Program-made: the position numbers and the translations under genes | Source: Vibrio aerogenes | Lineage (GTDB): Bacteria; Pseudomonadota; Gammaproteobacteria; Enterobacterales; Vibrionaceae | DNA: 64,000 nucleotides | Direction of reading: 5' to 3' | Assembly (NCBI RefSeq): GCF_024346755.1 | Contig: NZ_AP024862.1 | Coordinates: 62,001 to 126,000 of the forward strand | Shown here: positions 37,540-45,434 of the stretch, in pieces | Layout: every line of letters starts with the position of its first letter | Numbering within the stretch: position 1 is the first letter of the stretch | The notes under the pieces: generated by a model | Seen by the model: the letters and a program-made list of their open reading frames with translations, nothing else | Databases searched by the model: none | What the model was told of the DNA's origin: nothing

Positions 37540-38343
37540 ATGAGCAGGATATTTGATGTCAGACTGGATAAGGCAATGGCCGATTTAGTGAATGCTTCGG
37601 GGAGTGCGAACTTTCCGGAAGCTTTGAGTTATTTCGTTGCCAGACAGGTTCATTTCGATAACCTGATCATTATTGTCTACCACAAAGATCACACGCCGCA
37701 AGAGCTTTACAGAGAGTCCGAAGACCCGCTGGTGTACGAAAAAATGCAGACGCATTATCTCAGTGGCGCATATATGCTGGACCCGTTTTATCATGTGGTG
37801 CGCAGTGGCATTCAAACCGGTATCCACAGTATCTTTGATCTGGCGCCTGACCAGTTTAAGTTTACAAGCTACTTCAATGAATACTATGACAAGACAACCC
37901 TGATTGATGAGTTTGCTTTATTCGCCCCTTTGGGGCTTGAGACAACACTGACAGCCTGCTTCGGCCGGGATGAATCACGGGGAACGAAGTTCAGTAAAAC
38001 GGAATTAAAGCACATCCGGTCATTTGAAAAGGTCTTGTCCGCATTATGTACACAACACTGGAAAGACTATCAGCCAAAAGAGGGGAAAAATATCAGTTTA
38101 CCGCCGGTGACGGAACGCCTCCGGGATGCCGTCTTCACTCAGCATGACATTTCACTCAGTCCCCGTCAGGCAGAAGTTGCACTCCATATATTGCAGGGAC
38201 ACTCATCACTATCGATTTCCCTGAATCTGAATATCAGTAAAGAGACGGTCAAAGTATTTCGCAAACAGCTTTACGCTAAGTGTCAGATTAGTTCTCAGGC
38301 GGAACTTTTCGCCCTTCTGATGCCTGTCATCTCCAGCATCTGA
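37540..38343 (+). CDS. LuxR-type transcriptional regulator of the polyamine-type locus
   Basis: A 267-residue regulator. The last 65 residues are a LuxR/GerE helix-turn-helix (SPRQAEVALHILQGHSSLSISLNLNISKETVKVFRKQLYAKC). The N-terminal about 190 residues form a sensor domain without a receiver motif and not clearly of the acyl-homoserine-lactone type. It is divergent from the catabolic operon (M20-ALDH) and upstream of the transporter operon, and both promoters carry the same palindrome, so it probably controls both. The ligand could be the imported amine. Confidence 0.85.
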   Translation: MSRIFDVRLDKAMADLVNASGSANFPEALSYFVARQVHFDNLIIIVYHKDHTPQELYRESEDPLVYEKMQTHYLSGAYMLDPFYHVVRSGIQTGIHSIFDLAPDQFKFTSYFNEYYDKTTLIDEFALFAPLGLETTLTACFGRDESRGTKFSKTELKHIRSFEKVLSALCTQHWKDYQPKEGKNISLPPVTERLRDAVFTQHDISLSPRQAEVALHILQGHSSLSISLNLNISKETVKVFRKQLYAKCQISSQAELFALLMPVISSI

Positions 38344-38374
38344 ATAAAAAACCTGCTGCAACGCGCTTGTTTAA

Positions 38375-38444
38375 GCCCTTGTTTAAGCGCCCATGGACGG
38401 CTTGAGCGGTTTGTGGAACCAGATATATCCAGATCAGAAAATGA
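38375..38444. repeat. 70-bp dispersed repeat, copy A
   Basis: Runs from gcccttgtttaagcgcccatgga through ttgagcggttt to ccagatcagaaaatga. It is about 90% identical by eye to 42761-42830. A shorter inverted relative is at 45052-45080. Confidence 0.85.
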
Positions 38445-38500
38445 CTCGGACTGGTATTATTCAAACTGACATTATCTGTGGATCATATTCATAACCCTCT

Positions 38501-38515
38501 GGGGTTATATACCCC
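38501..38515. promoter_or_regulatory. Putative operator GGGGT-N5-ACCCC (site 2)
   Basis: ggggttatatacccc lies 60 bp upstream of the transporter ATPase start. It is the inverted twin of site 1 at 37475-37489, including flanking bases. Confidence 0.6.
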
Positions 38516-38574
38516 TCATTAGGCTTGTTATATCGTTAAATAATGAAATACAGGGGTATCAAGGAAGATAACTG

Positions 38575-39648
38575 ATGATGACACGCGATGTTTCAGTGGG
38601 GATTCATAACGTTGTGAAGCGTTATGGCTCCTTCACGGCTTTACATGGGGTTTCGCTGGATATACGGGAAAACGAGTTCTTCACCCTGCTTGGGCCTTCC
38701 GGGTGCGGGAAAACAACCTTGTTGAGATGTATCGCTGGCTTCGAGGATGTGAGCGAGGGCAGTATTCATCTCAATGATACCGACCTGACTGGCTTAAAGG
38801 CACATGAGCGCCCGGTAAATACTGTTTTTCAACAATATGCGCTGTTTCCGCATATGACGGTAGAAGAGAATGTCATGTTTGGGCTGCGGCGCAGTGGCTG
38901 GAGCCGCCGGGAAGCGGTTCGCCGGGCTGACGATATGTTAAAGCTGGTGCAAATGACGGAGTATGCCAATCGTAAACCCACACAATTGTCTGGCGGGCAG
39001 CAACAACGGGTTGCGCTGGCCCGCGCGCTGGCGCCTCGTCCCAAAGTCCTGCTGCTTGATGAGCCTCTGTCTGCGTTGGATCTGAAACTGCGTCAGGCCG
39101 TTCGCATGCAGTTAAAAGAAATACAGCGGGAAACCGGCATTGCGTTCGTCTTTGTGACCCATGATCAGGAAGAAGCGCTGACCATGTCTGACCGGATTGC
39201 GGTGATGTCAAAAGGTTATGTTCAGCAGACAGGCACCCCCAAAGAAATCTACGAGGCACCGGTCAACCGGTTCGTTGCTGATTTTATCGGTGAAACAAAC
39301 TTCCTTGATGTTGAAGTTCAGTCTGTCACGGACGGTATCGCACAGATTGTGCTGCCGGGCGGACATCCGTTTTCCTGTCCCGCTGCTGCTAAAGTCAGCC
39401 CCGGTAAGGGACACCTTTCTGTCCGGCCGGAACGGATTAGTGTTTGCGCTCCGGATCAGAGCGACTTGCGGGGAACTGTGACCGATCAAACGTATCTGGG
39501 AACGGATACGCATGTGCAGTTAAAGCTGGATGACGGTGAAGACATGACTGTCCGGATGCAGAATTCGGAGTCGATGACAATTCCCGCAATGGGTGATGTG
39601 GTCGGGTTAAAACTGGAGGCAGGTGCAGCAAGCCTGCTGATTGACTAA
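38575..39648 (+). CDS. ABC importer ATPase, PotA-like
   Basis: A 357-residue ATP-binding subunit that powers uptake of a polyamine-like compound. Walker A is GPSGCGKTT, the Q-loop is FQQYALFP, the signature is LSGGQQQR, Walker B is LLLDEPLSALD and the switch His is in VTHDQEEAL. The C-terminal about 100 residues are a TOBE-type domain (VRPERISV). Its TAA stop overlaps the ATG of the first permease (TAATG), which shows translational coupling. A second Met one codon in is an alternative start. Confidence 0.93.
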   Translation: MMTRDVSVGIHNVVKRYGSFTALHGVSLDIRENEFFTLLGPSGCGKTTLLRCIAGFEDVSEGSIHLNDTDLTGLKAHERPVNTVFQQYALFPHMTVEENVMFGLRRSGWSRREAVRRADDMLKLVQMTEYANRKPTQLSGGQQQRVALARALAPRPKVLLLDEPLSALDLKLRQAVRMQLKEIQRETGIAFVFVTHDQEEALTMSDRIAVMSKGYVQQTGTPKEIYEAPVNRFVADFIGETNFLDVEVQSVTDGIAQIVLPGGHPFSCPAAAKVSPGKGHLSVRPERISVCAPDQSDLRGTVTDQTYLGTDTHVQLKLDDGEDMTVRMQNSESMTIPAMGDVVGLKLEAGAASLLID

Positions 39649-40571
39649 TGGCTGCGGGCGCGTCTTCAGGCGCTGGTATCACATCCGATATTTACAAAAA
39701 AAACGCATTTGGTCTGATGCTTCCCTCCTGGGTGATGATCGGTTTCTTCTTACTGGTTCCCGTCGCCATCATGGGTGTTTATTCAATTCTGACCAAAGAA
39801 TTTCGTGGCGGTGTGATCTGGGAATTCTCTGCTGCTTCCTGTGATCAGTTCTTTCTTGATCGCGGTCTGTTTGGTGATGAGCCCCCCGTGATCGAATGGA
39901 CCTATATCAATATTTTTCTCCGCTCTATCCAGCAAGCTGCGATGGCGACACTGCTGTGTTTGATTATCGGATTTCCAACCGCGTGGTTCATTGCGACCCG
40001 TGACGAAAAATCCAGACCGATCTGGTTGTTTCTGATTACGATTCCGTATTGGGTCAACCTGCTGATCCGTACCGTCTCGATGAAGTTTCTGATCAGGGAC
40101 AACGGGCCATTAAACGAATTTTTGCTCTGGACTGGTGTGATCTCTGAACCTCTGGGTTTGGTCAACACAGATCTTGCGGTTCAGTTAGGGCTGTTTTACA
40201 GCTATCTGCCTTTCATGGTGCTGCCGATTTACGCATCCGCAGAGCGTTACGACTTCAGTTTATCGGAAGCGGCGGCTGACCTGTATGCCGGTGCCTGGAC
40301 AACATTGCGCCTGGTGATTTTACCGCTCGTCAAACCCGGCATTATCGCCGGTTGCATTCTGGTGTTTGTGCCATCTTTGGGCGCTTTTTTAGCACCGGAT
40401 CTGCTCGGCGGCGCGAAGAACTTCATGATTGGTTCACTGATTGAAGAACAGTTTAAAGGTGCCGCGGGGAACTGGCCCTTTGGTGCTGCGGTATCGATGA
40501 TTCTTTTAACCATCGTGATGGCCGTTCTGATTATTTACGCCAGAAGCCAGCATAAACAGCAGGAGAAATGA
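39648..40571 (+). CDS. ABC importer permease, PotB-like
   Basis: A 307-residue inner-membrane protein with about six transmembrane helices. The binding-protein-dependent transport (EAA) loop is [26 protein letters not shown]. The first long periplasmic stretch ([22 protein letters not shown]) is typical of PotB/spermidine permeases. It overlaps the next permease by 4 bp. Confidence 0.92.
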   Translation: MAAGASSGAGITSDIYKKNAFGLMLPSWVMIGFFLLVPVAIMGVYSILTKEFRGGVIWEFSAASCDQFFLDRGLFGDEPPVIEWTYINIFLRSIQQAAMATLLCLIIGFPTAWFIATRDEKSRPIWLFLITIPYWVNLLIRTVSMKFLIRDNGPLNEFLLWTGVISEPLGLVNTDLAVQLGLFYSYLPFMVLPIYASAERYDFSLSEAAADLYAGAWTTLRLVILPLVKPGIIAGCILVFVPSLGAFLAPDLLGGAKNFMIGSLIEEQFKGAAGNWPFGAAVSMILLTIVMAVLIIYARSQHKQQEK

Positions 40572-41386
40572 TGAAAAATCTGATTGATTTAAAAAAGTTC
40601 ACTGGCTTTCGGGAAATCACCCTGCTGTGTCTGGTGATTCTCTATGCGCCGCTGGTGATTGTCGCCATTTATTCTTTCAATGCATCACCTTCGATCACGA
40701 AATGGGGCGGGATGTCATTGAAATGGTACAGCGAAGTATTTTCAGGCCCCGAAGCACCGAAGTTCAAAGCCGCCGCGCTCAACTCAATGTTTATTGCTGT
40801 CGCTGCCGCGACCATCGCAACGATGATTGCACTGGCCGCCTCCGTCGCGATGACAAGAGCCGGAAAATTCAGAGGAAAAGTTGCAGGGTTTGCGCTGATT
40901 AATCTCCCTTTAATGGTTCCGGAGGTGGTGACTGCGGTTGCCAGCCTGGTGTTCTTTTCGGCCATTGGCTTTCAAGGGGGAATACTGACCATCCTGCTGG
41001 CTCACATCGTTTTTTGTATTCCTTTTGCCTACCTGCCAATTTCTGCCCGGATGCAAAGTATTCCTCCGATGTATGAACAGGCGGCGATGGATTTATATGC
41101 AACCCCCAAAGAAGCCTTTAATCAGGTGCTTCTGCCGATGATGATGCCGGGGATTCTGTCAGGATTTCTGCTCGCATTCATCATTTCACTGGATGACTTT
41201 TTGATTACGAACTTTGTCAAAGGCGCAGGCGTTGAAACGCTCCCAACGGCCATTTTCGGGTCCGTCAAACAGGGAATCAAACCCAATATTATGGCGATTT
41301 CCACGCTTATGCTCGGTGTCTCCGCTGTTTTTGTTGCGCTGTCCTGGTTGATTGGACGTATACCCAAACCACCTGAAGATGCATGA
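40568..41386 (+). CDS. ABC importer permease, PotC-like
   Basis: A 272-residue permease with six predicted helices and the EAA-type loop [50 protein letters not shown] is highly typical of PotC. It ends the coupled A-B-C block. The binding-protein gene follows after 281 bp that contain a repeat. Confidence 0.92.
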   Translation: MMKNLIDLKKFTGFREITLLCLVILYAPLVIVAIYSFNASPSITKWGGMSLKWYSEVFSGPEAPKFKAAALNSMFIAVAAATIATMIALAASVAMTRAGKFRGKVAGFALINLPLMVPEVVTAVASLVFFSAIGFQGGILTILLAHIVFCIPFAYLPISARMQSIPPMYEQAAMDLYATPKEAFNQVLLPMMMPGILSGFLLAFIISLDDFLITNFVKGAGVETLPTAIFGSVKQGIKPNIMAISTLMLGVSAVFVALSWLIGRIPKPPEDA

Positions 41387-41498
41387 TTCAGCGCCAGCCG
41401 AAAGGTGCAGTTCAAGGAAGGTGAATGTAGGCATGTAAACACCTGTCAAATTCACCTGACGCAGAAATGTGCGTTTCGGCTGACGCCCTGCGGGTGAG

Positions 41499-41625
41499 TT
41501 TGTCCGGGCTTGCTCCAGCGTTACTGATTCTCAACGTAGAGTGACTATGTTTTCAAATCAGTGCCTTGTTTCAAGCCCGGACAAATCTCACTGAACACTG
41601 CATCTTCAGGTGATTTGGGTATATA
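41499..41625. repeat. Dispersed repeat with 14-bp perfect inverted arms
   Basis: The arms tttgtccgggcttg (41499-41512) and caagcccggacaaa (41572-41585) enclose 59 bp. The inner aaatcagtgccttgtt and the following ctcactgaacactgcatc...gatttgggtata recur at 110-160 and 9487-9526. It lies between the permease and binding-protein genes and might alter their relative expression. Confidence 0.75.
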
Positions 41626-41667
41626 GGCCGGAAAAAACATCAGAATCTTAACAGGGAAGGAAAGACT

Positions 41668-42693
41668 ATGAAGAAAACAACGATCGCATCAATGCTGTTA
41701 CTTGCTCTTGCCACAAATGTGCAGGCCGCAGGGAAGTTATCGCTTTATCACTGGTTTGAATATATCCCACAGGAACTTCTGGACAAATTCTCCAAAGAAT
41801 ATGATGTGGAAGTGACGATGGACACCTACGACAGTAACGAAGCGCTGCTGGCATCACTCAAGGCAGGCAAGCTGGGGAGTTATGACCTTGCCGTTCCCGG
41901 CGATTATATGGTCAAAATCATGAAAGGTGAGGGGATGCTCGATACCTTTAAACCGGAGGAACTCTCCAATTTTGGCAATATAGAGAAGCAGTGGCTCGAT
42001 GTACCTTTTGATCCGGGCCGGAAAAGTTCGATTCCTTACCAGTGGGGGACAACATCCTTCTCTGTTAACCGCGATGTTTATAAAGGGCCGGCAGATTCCT
42101 TATCGATTATCTTCGATCCACCGCAGGCATTGAAAGGTAAGATCAATGTGCTGGATACCGCCGGAGAAACATTAACCCTCGCCTCTCTGTATCTGGGGAT
42201 TCCGCAATGCAGTACCGATAAATCACAGTTGAAGGCGCTCAGCAAGCTGGTTAATAAAGCCAAAAAAGACTGGGCTTCTTTTGGCTCTGATGTTGCGAAA
42301 GATGTGCTGGTTTCCGGTGATGCCGCCGCTGGTATGATTTGGTCCGGCTTTTCTGCCAAAGCAAGAAACGAAGGCGCGAATATCGAATATATCTTTCCCA
42401 AAGAAGGCTATTTGGTATGGATGGATAACGTCGTGCTGCTGAAAGATGCACCAAACCGGGAAAATGCACTGAAATTTATGAATTTCCTGCTTGAGCCGGA
42501 AAATGCAGCGGCAGTGACCAATTTTGCGCAATATTCCGCAGGGGTGAAAGGGACAGAACCTTACCTGACGGATGCCGTGAAAAACTCACCGGAATCTCAT
42601 CCGCCAAAAGGTTCGAAAGGTGTCTTTGTTCAGGCCTGTGATCAAAAAGTACAGGAAATGTACGACGCGATCTGGACCCGCCTCAAAAAATAA
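41668..42693 (+). CDS. Periplasmic polyamine-type binding protein, PotD-like
   Basis: A 341-residue exported solute-binding protein. The signal peptide ends at NVQAAG (about residue 20). The mature sequence has the PotD/PotF pattern: LSLYHWFEYIPQELLDKFSKEYDVEVTMDTYDSNE, SYDLAVPGDYMV, PYQWGTTSFSVN and a late EGYLVWMDNVVLLKDAPN. It delivers substrate to the PotABC-like complex. The AGGGAAGG Shine-Dalgarno is strong. Confidence 0.93.
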   Translation: MKKTTIASMLLLALATNVQAAGKLSLYHWFEYIPQELLDKFSKEYDVEVTMDTYDSNEALLASLKAGKLGSYDLAVPGDYMVKIMKGEGMLDTFKPEELSNFGNIEKQWLDVPFDPGRKSSIPYQWGTTSFSVNRDVYKGPADSLSIIFDPPQALKGKINVLDTAGETLTLASLYLGIPQCSTDKSQLKALSKLVNKAKKDWASFGSDVAKDVLVSGDAAAGMIWSGFSAKARNEGANIEYIFPKEGYLVWMDNVVLLKDAPNRENALKFMNFLLEPENAAAVTNFAQYSAGVKGTEPYLTDAVKNSPESHPPKGSKGVFVQACDQKVQEMYDAIWTRLKK

Positions 42694-42760
42694 TACCAAT
42701 CACACGAAGGTACTGCTCATCTGGATATGTCTGGTGGAGCAAACATACAAGGGCATGGAT

Positions 42761-42830
42761 GCCCTTGTTTAAGCGCCCATGGAGGGCTTGAGCGGTTTGC
42801 GGAACCAGATATGTCCAGATTAGGAAATGA
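42761..42830. repeat. 70-bp dispersed repeat, copy B
   Basis: Matches copy A at 38375-38444. Here an upstream arm (ctcatctggatatgtctggtggagcaaac, 42716-42744) pairs with ccagatatgtccagat in the repeat, so the 110-bp region can form a cruciform. It lies between the binding-protein and amidase genes. Confidence 0.85.
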
Positions 42831-42866
42831 ATGGAATTGATATAAGTTCAATCAAAGGAATCAGGG

Positions 42867-43637
42867 ATGAAAGTAGGGCTTTATCAGAGTTTACCCACCG
42901 ACGGTGAGATTGAAAAAGGCTTTTCCACCATAGAGAACTGCCTTTCAGCCGCGGTGCAGGGTGGCGCGCAGATGCTTGTATTCCCTGAGCTTTTTTTACC
43001 GGGTTACAACCGGCCGGATTTACACCGGGCAGCCGCACAAACGATGGATGGCGCCTGGATGCAGCGTCTGTCCGGACTGACGAAAGAATATAGCTGTGGT
43101 TTGACGATCGGCTGGGCAGAAGCTTGTGGGGACAAGGTTTATAACGCAGCCACCTGCTTCGATCAGACAGGCAACATTCTGGCTCATTACCGGAAAATTC
43201 AGCTGTTCGGGGAAATGGAAAAACAAAGCTTTGTCGCCGGTGACGCATACCAGACGTTTTCATGGGGCGGACAAAAAGCGGCACTGCTTATCTGTTATGA
43301 CATTGAATTTCCCCAACATTGCCGGGCTTTAGCCAGGCAGGGGGTGACGCTGATATTTGTGCCGACAGCCAACCCGAAGGGGTATGAGCATGTGTCCAGA
43401 GTTTTGGTGCCCGCGCGGGCGGCGGAAATGGCGGTCACGATCGTTTATGCCAATTATTGCGGAACAGAACAGGGACTCAGCTATGCCGGTCATTCTTTGA
43501 TTGCCGGGCCAGATTCACAGCCAATCGCTGCCGCCGGATTAACCGAGACACTTTTTATCACCGATATCAACGCACAAATGGAGTTTGAAGTGAGCACAAA
43601 CACCACACAGCTCACCGATTATCAGGAGATTATATAA
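42867..43637 (+). CDS. Carbon-nitrogen hydrolase, DavA (5-aminovaleramidase)-like
   Basis: A 256-residue nitrilase-superfamily amidase with the catalytic triad Glu41 (FPELFLPGYN), Lys110 (HYRKIQLFGE) and Cys143 (LICYDIEFP). VPTAN and VYANYCG also match the aminovaleramidase group as I remember it. It probably hydrolyses an omega-amide or carbamoyl-amine to an amino acid, releasing ammonia. Its stop is adjacent to the aminotransferase ATG, so the two are co-translated. Confidence 0.88.
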   Translation: MKVGLYQSLPTDGEIEKGFSTIENCLSAAVQGGAQMLVFPELFLPGYNRPDLHRAAAQTMDGAWMQRLSGLTKEYSCGLTIGWAEACGDKVYNAATCFDQTGNILAHYRKIQLFGEMEKQSFVAGDAYQTFSWGGQKAALLICYDIEFPQHCRALARQGVTLIFVPTANPKGYEHVSRVLVPARAAEMAVTIVYANYCGTEQGLSYAGHSLIAGPDSQPIAAAGLTETLFITDINAQMEFEVSTNTTQLTDYQEII

Positions 43638-45002
43638 ATGGCGATGCATTTACCAACAGACACGGACGATATTCTTCATGCAGATGAGCATCTGATTCAG
43701 TCTTTCGCTGATCTAAACGACTTAAAAAATAAAGACGCACTGACGGTCGTTACGGCGGCCGAAGGCTATTACGTCACAGAGAGTAACGGAAACCAGCTGA
43801 TCGATGGCATTGGCGGGTTATGGTGTGTCAATGTCGGGCATAAGCGTCAGGAAATTATTGATGCCATCAGCAGACAACTGAACACGCTGGATTACTATTC
43901 GACGTTTTACAATTTTACCCATCCGACAGCGGCAAAACTGGCCGACAAAGTGGCTCAGCTTGCTCCCGGTGATCTGAACCATGTTTATTTTGCCAATTCA
44001 GGCTCCGTTGCTAACGACTCTGCCATTCGTATCTTGCATCATTACAACAACCGTCTTGGACGGCCGCACAAGAAAAAAATACTGAGCCGTATTGGTGCTT
44101 ATCACGGCTCTACACATCTTTCTGTCGCCATGACAACCCCGGCTTACAGCAAAGGCTGGGACAGTGCATCGGAGTTAGTGCATCACATTCAGTGCCCGCA
44201 TTTCTGGAAAGAAGGCGGAGAGATGACCGAAGCCGAATTTCTTGACAGTTTGGTCGACGATCTGGAAATGAACATCCACAACATCGGTGCTGAGAACATC
44301 GCAGCGTTTATTGCTGAGCCGGTGATGGGTGCTGGCGGCGTGATCATGGCGCCGCAAGGCTACCATGCCCGCATGGCAAAAGTGTGTGCCGACAATGAGA
44401 TTAAATATATTTCAGATGAAGTGGTGACGTCTTTTGGCCGGTTAGGGCACTTCTTTGCTTCAAAAGAGATGTTCGGTATTACCCCGGATATCATTACCAC
44501 GGCAAAAGGGCTGACCTCCGGATACCAGCCTTTGTCTGCAACGATTCTTTCTGATGAAATCTATGAAGTGATTTCCAGGCCCGGAGAAGTGTTTTTGCAT
44601 GGGATGACTTATTCAGGCCATCCGGCGGCAGCAGCAGCCGGATTAGCCAACATTGCGCTGATGGAGCAGGAGCGCATTCCTGAGCAGGTCAGGCATACCG
44701 GTAAAGTTTTTGAGAATTTATTAAAAACTTTAGACAGCCTTGAGCTGGTTGGGGAAGTGCGTGGCAGCCACTTTATGATCGGGATTGAGTTTATCAAAGA
44801 TAAAGCGAATAAAATCCCGTTCGCAGAGCAGGATATGGTTGGGATGAAAGTGGCACAGGCTGCGCAGAAGCGGGGACTGATCGCCCGGCCTTTAGGGAAT
44901 TGCCTGATTCTCTCGCCTCCTTTGATTCTTGATGAGCCAATCATTAACACGATTTATGAGATTCTGCGCGACAGCATCATTGAAGTGAGTGCCCGCATAT
45001 AA
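43638..45002 (+). CDS. Class III PLP-dependent aminotransferase (omega-amine:pyruvate type)
   Basis: A 454-residue enzyme that transfers an amino group from an amine or omega-amino acid to a keto acid. It has the substrate-binding LWCVNVGHKRQEI, the cofactor Asp in ISDEVVTSFGRLG and the Schiff-base Lys in TTAKGLTSGYQPL. GMTYSGHPAAAAAGLANI is typical of polyamine (SpuC/putrescine:pyruvate) aminotransferases. Substrates are inferred from the neighbours: importer, amidase and aldehyde dehydrogenase. Confidence 0.92.
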   Translation: MAMHLPTDTDDILHADEHLIQSFADLNDLKNKDALTVVTAAEGYYVTESNGNQLIDGIGGLWCVNVGHKRQEIIDAISRQLNTLDYYSTFYNFTHPTAAKLADKVAQLAPGDLNHVYFANSGSVANDSAIRILHHYNNRLGRPHKKKILSRIGAYHGSTHLSVAMTTPAYSKGWDSASELVHHIQCPHFWKEGGEMTEAEFLDSLVDDLEMNIHNIGAENIAAFIAEPVMGAGGVIMAPQGYHARMAKVCADNEIKYISDEVVTSFGRLGHFFASKEMFGITPDIITTAKGLTSGYQPLSATILSDEIYEVISRPGEVFLHGMTYSGHPAAAAAGLANIALMEQERIPEQVRHTGKVFENLLKTLDSLELVGEVRGSHFMIGIEFIKDKANKIPFAEQDMVGMKVAQAAQKRGLIARPLGNCLILSPPLILDEPIINTIYEILRDSIIEVSARI

Positions 45003-45051
45003 CCAGAGTACCGTTTTATAAGCAGCGCGTATCCAGGGTATTTTCTGAACC

Positions 45052-45080
45052 GGATATCTGGCTGTGCAAACCGCTCAGGC
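45052..45080. repeat. Short inverted relative of the 70-bp repeat
   Basis: gatatctggctgtgcaaaccgctcaggcc matches the reverse complement of the ggcttgagcggtttg...ccagatat part of copies A and B. Confidence 0.6.
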
Positions 45081-45119
45081 CTTTTCCTTTTCGTATATAA
45101 AAAGGAATACATAAGTTAC

Positions 45120-45148
45120 TTGCAAATGTTCAGGATGTCTTATACATT
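45120..45148 (+). promoter_or_regulatory. Putative promoter of the ABC-exporter leader
   Basis: TTGCAA (45120-45125), a 17-bp spacer and TACATT (45143-45148). It is moderate in quality but the only good candidate upstream of the leader peptide. Confidence 0.5.
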
Positions 45149-45227
45149 CGTTGCACTGCCATTTTGTAATGGCAAACAGATTGATTTAACCGGCTGTGTA
45201 ACAGCCAACGAAGAAGGAATTAAACCC

Positions 45228-45293
45228 ATGATGAATATCATTCTCCAAAATATGCCGCTCATGGCGACCGGCAATGGTGTGACTCACGGGTAG
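45228..45293 (+). CDS. 21-residue leader peptide of the ABC-exporter operon
   Basis: A short frame beginning with two ATG codons, with four Met in all and ending in GNGVTHG-stop. A GAAGAAGGAA Shine-Dalgarno is 8-15 nt upstream and a ggctg/cagcc hairpin (45192-45206) precedes it. The stop codon lies 13-14 nt before the first arm of an attenuator. It shows no run of one regulatory amino acid, so a drug-arrested or peptide-arrested ribosome is a more likely trigger than amino-acid starvation. It is too short for ordinary gene calling. Confidence 0.7.
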   Translation: MMNIILQNMPLMATGNGVTHG

Positions 45294-45306
45294 GAATTCA
45301 GTTTTC

Positions 45307-45392
45307 CGGCCCGTTCAACGCGGGCTGACAGATTCAGAATCTCATTCTTGTTTCTTCAATAAAAAAGCTCGCAATATTGCGGGCTTTTTTAT
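45307..45392 (+). terminator. Transcription attenuator before the ABC exporter
   Basis: Arm 1 (cggcccg, 45307-45313) pairs with arm 2 (cgggctg, 45321-45327). Arm 3 (agctcgcaa, 45366-45374) pairs with arm 4 (ttgcgggct, 45377-45385), and six T complete a terminator. Arm 2 (gcgggct, 45320-45326) can instead pair perfectly (one G-U) with arm 3 (agctcgc), because arms 2 and 4 share gcgggct. A ribosome halted near the end of the leader peptide would cover arm 1 and favour the 2:3 antiterminator. Confidence 0.78.
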
Positions 45393-45434
45393 TAACGTTG
45401 AAAGCCCGCATCATCAATCAAGGAAGGATATGCG

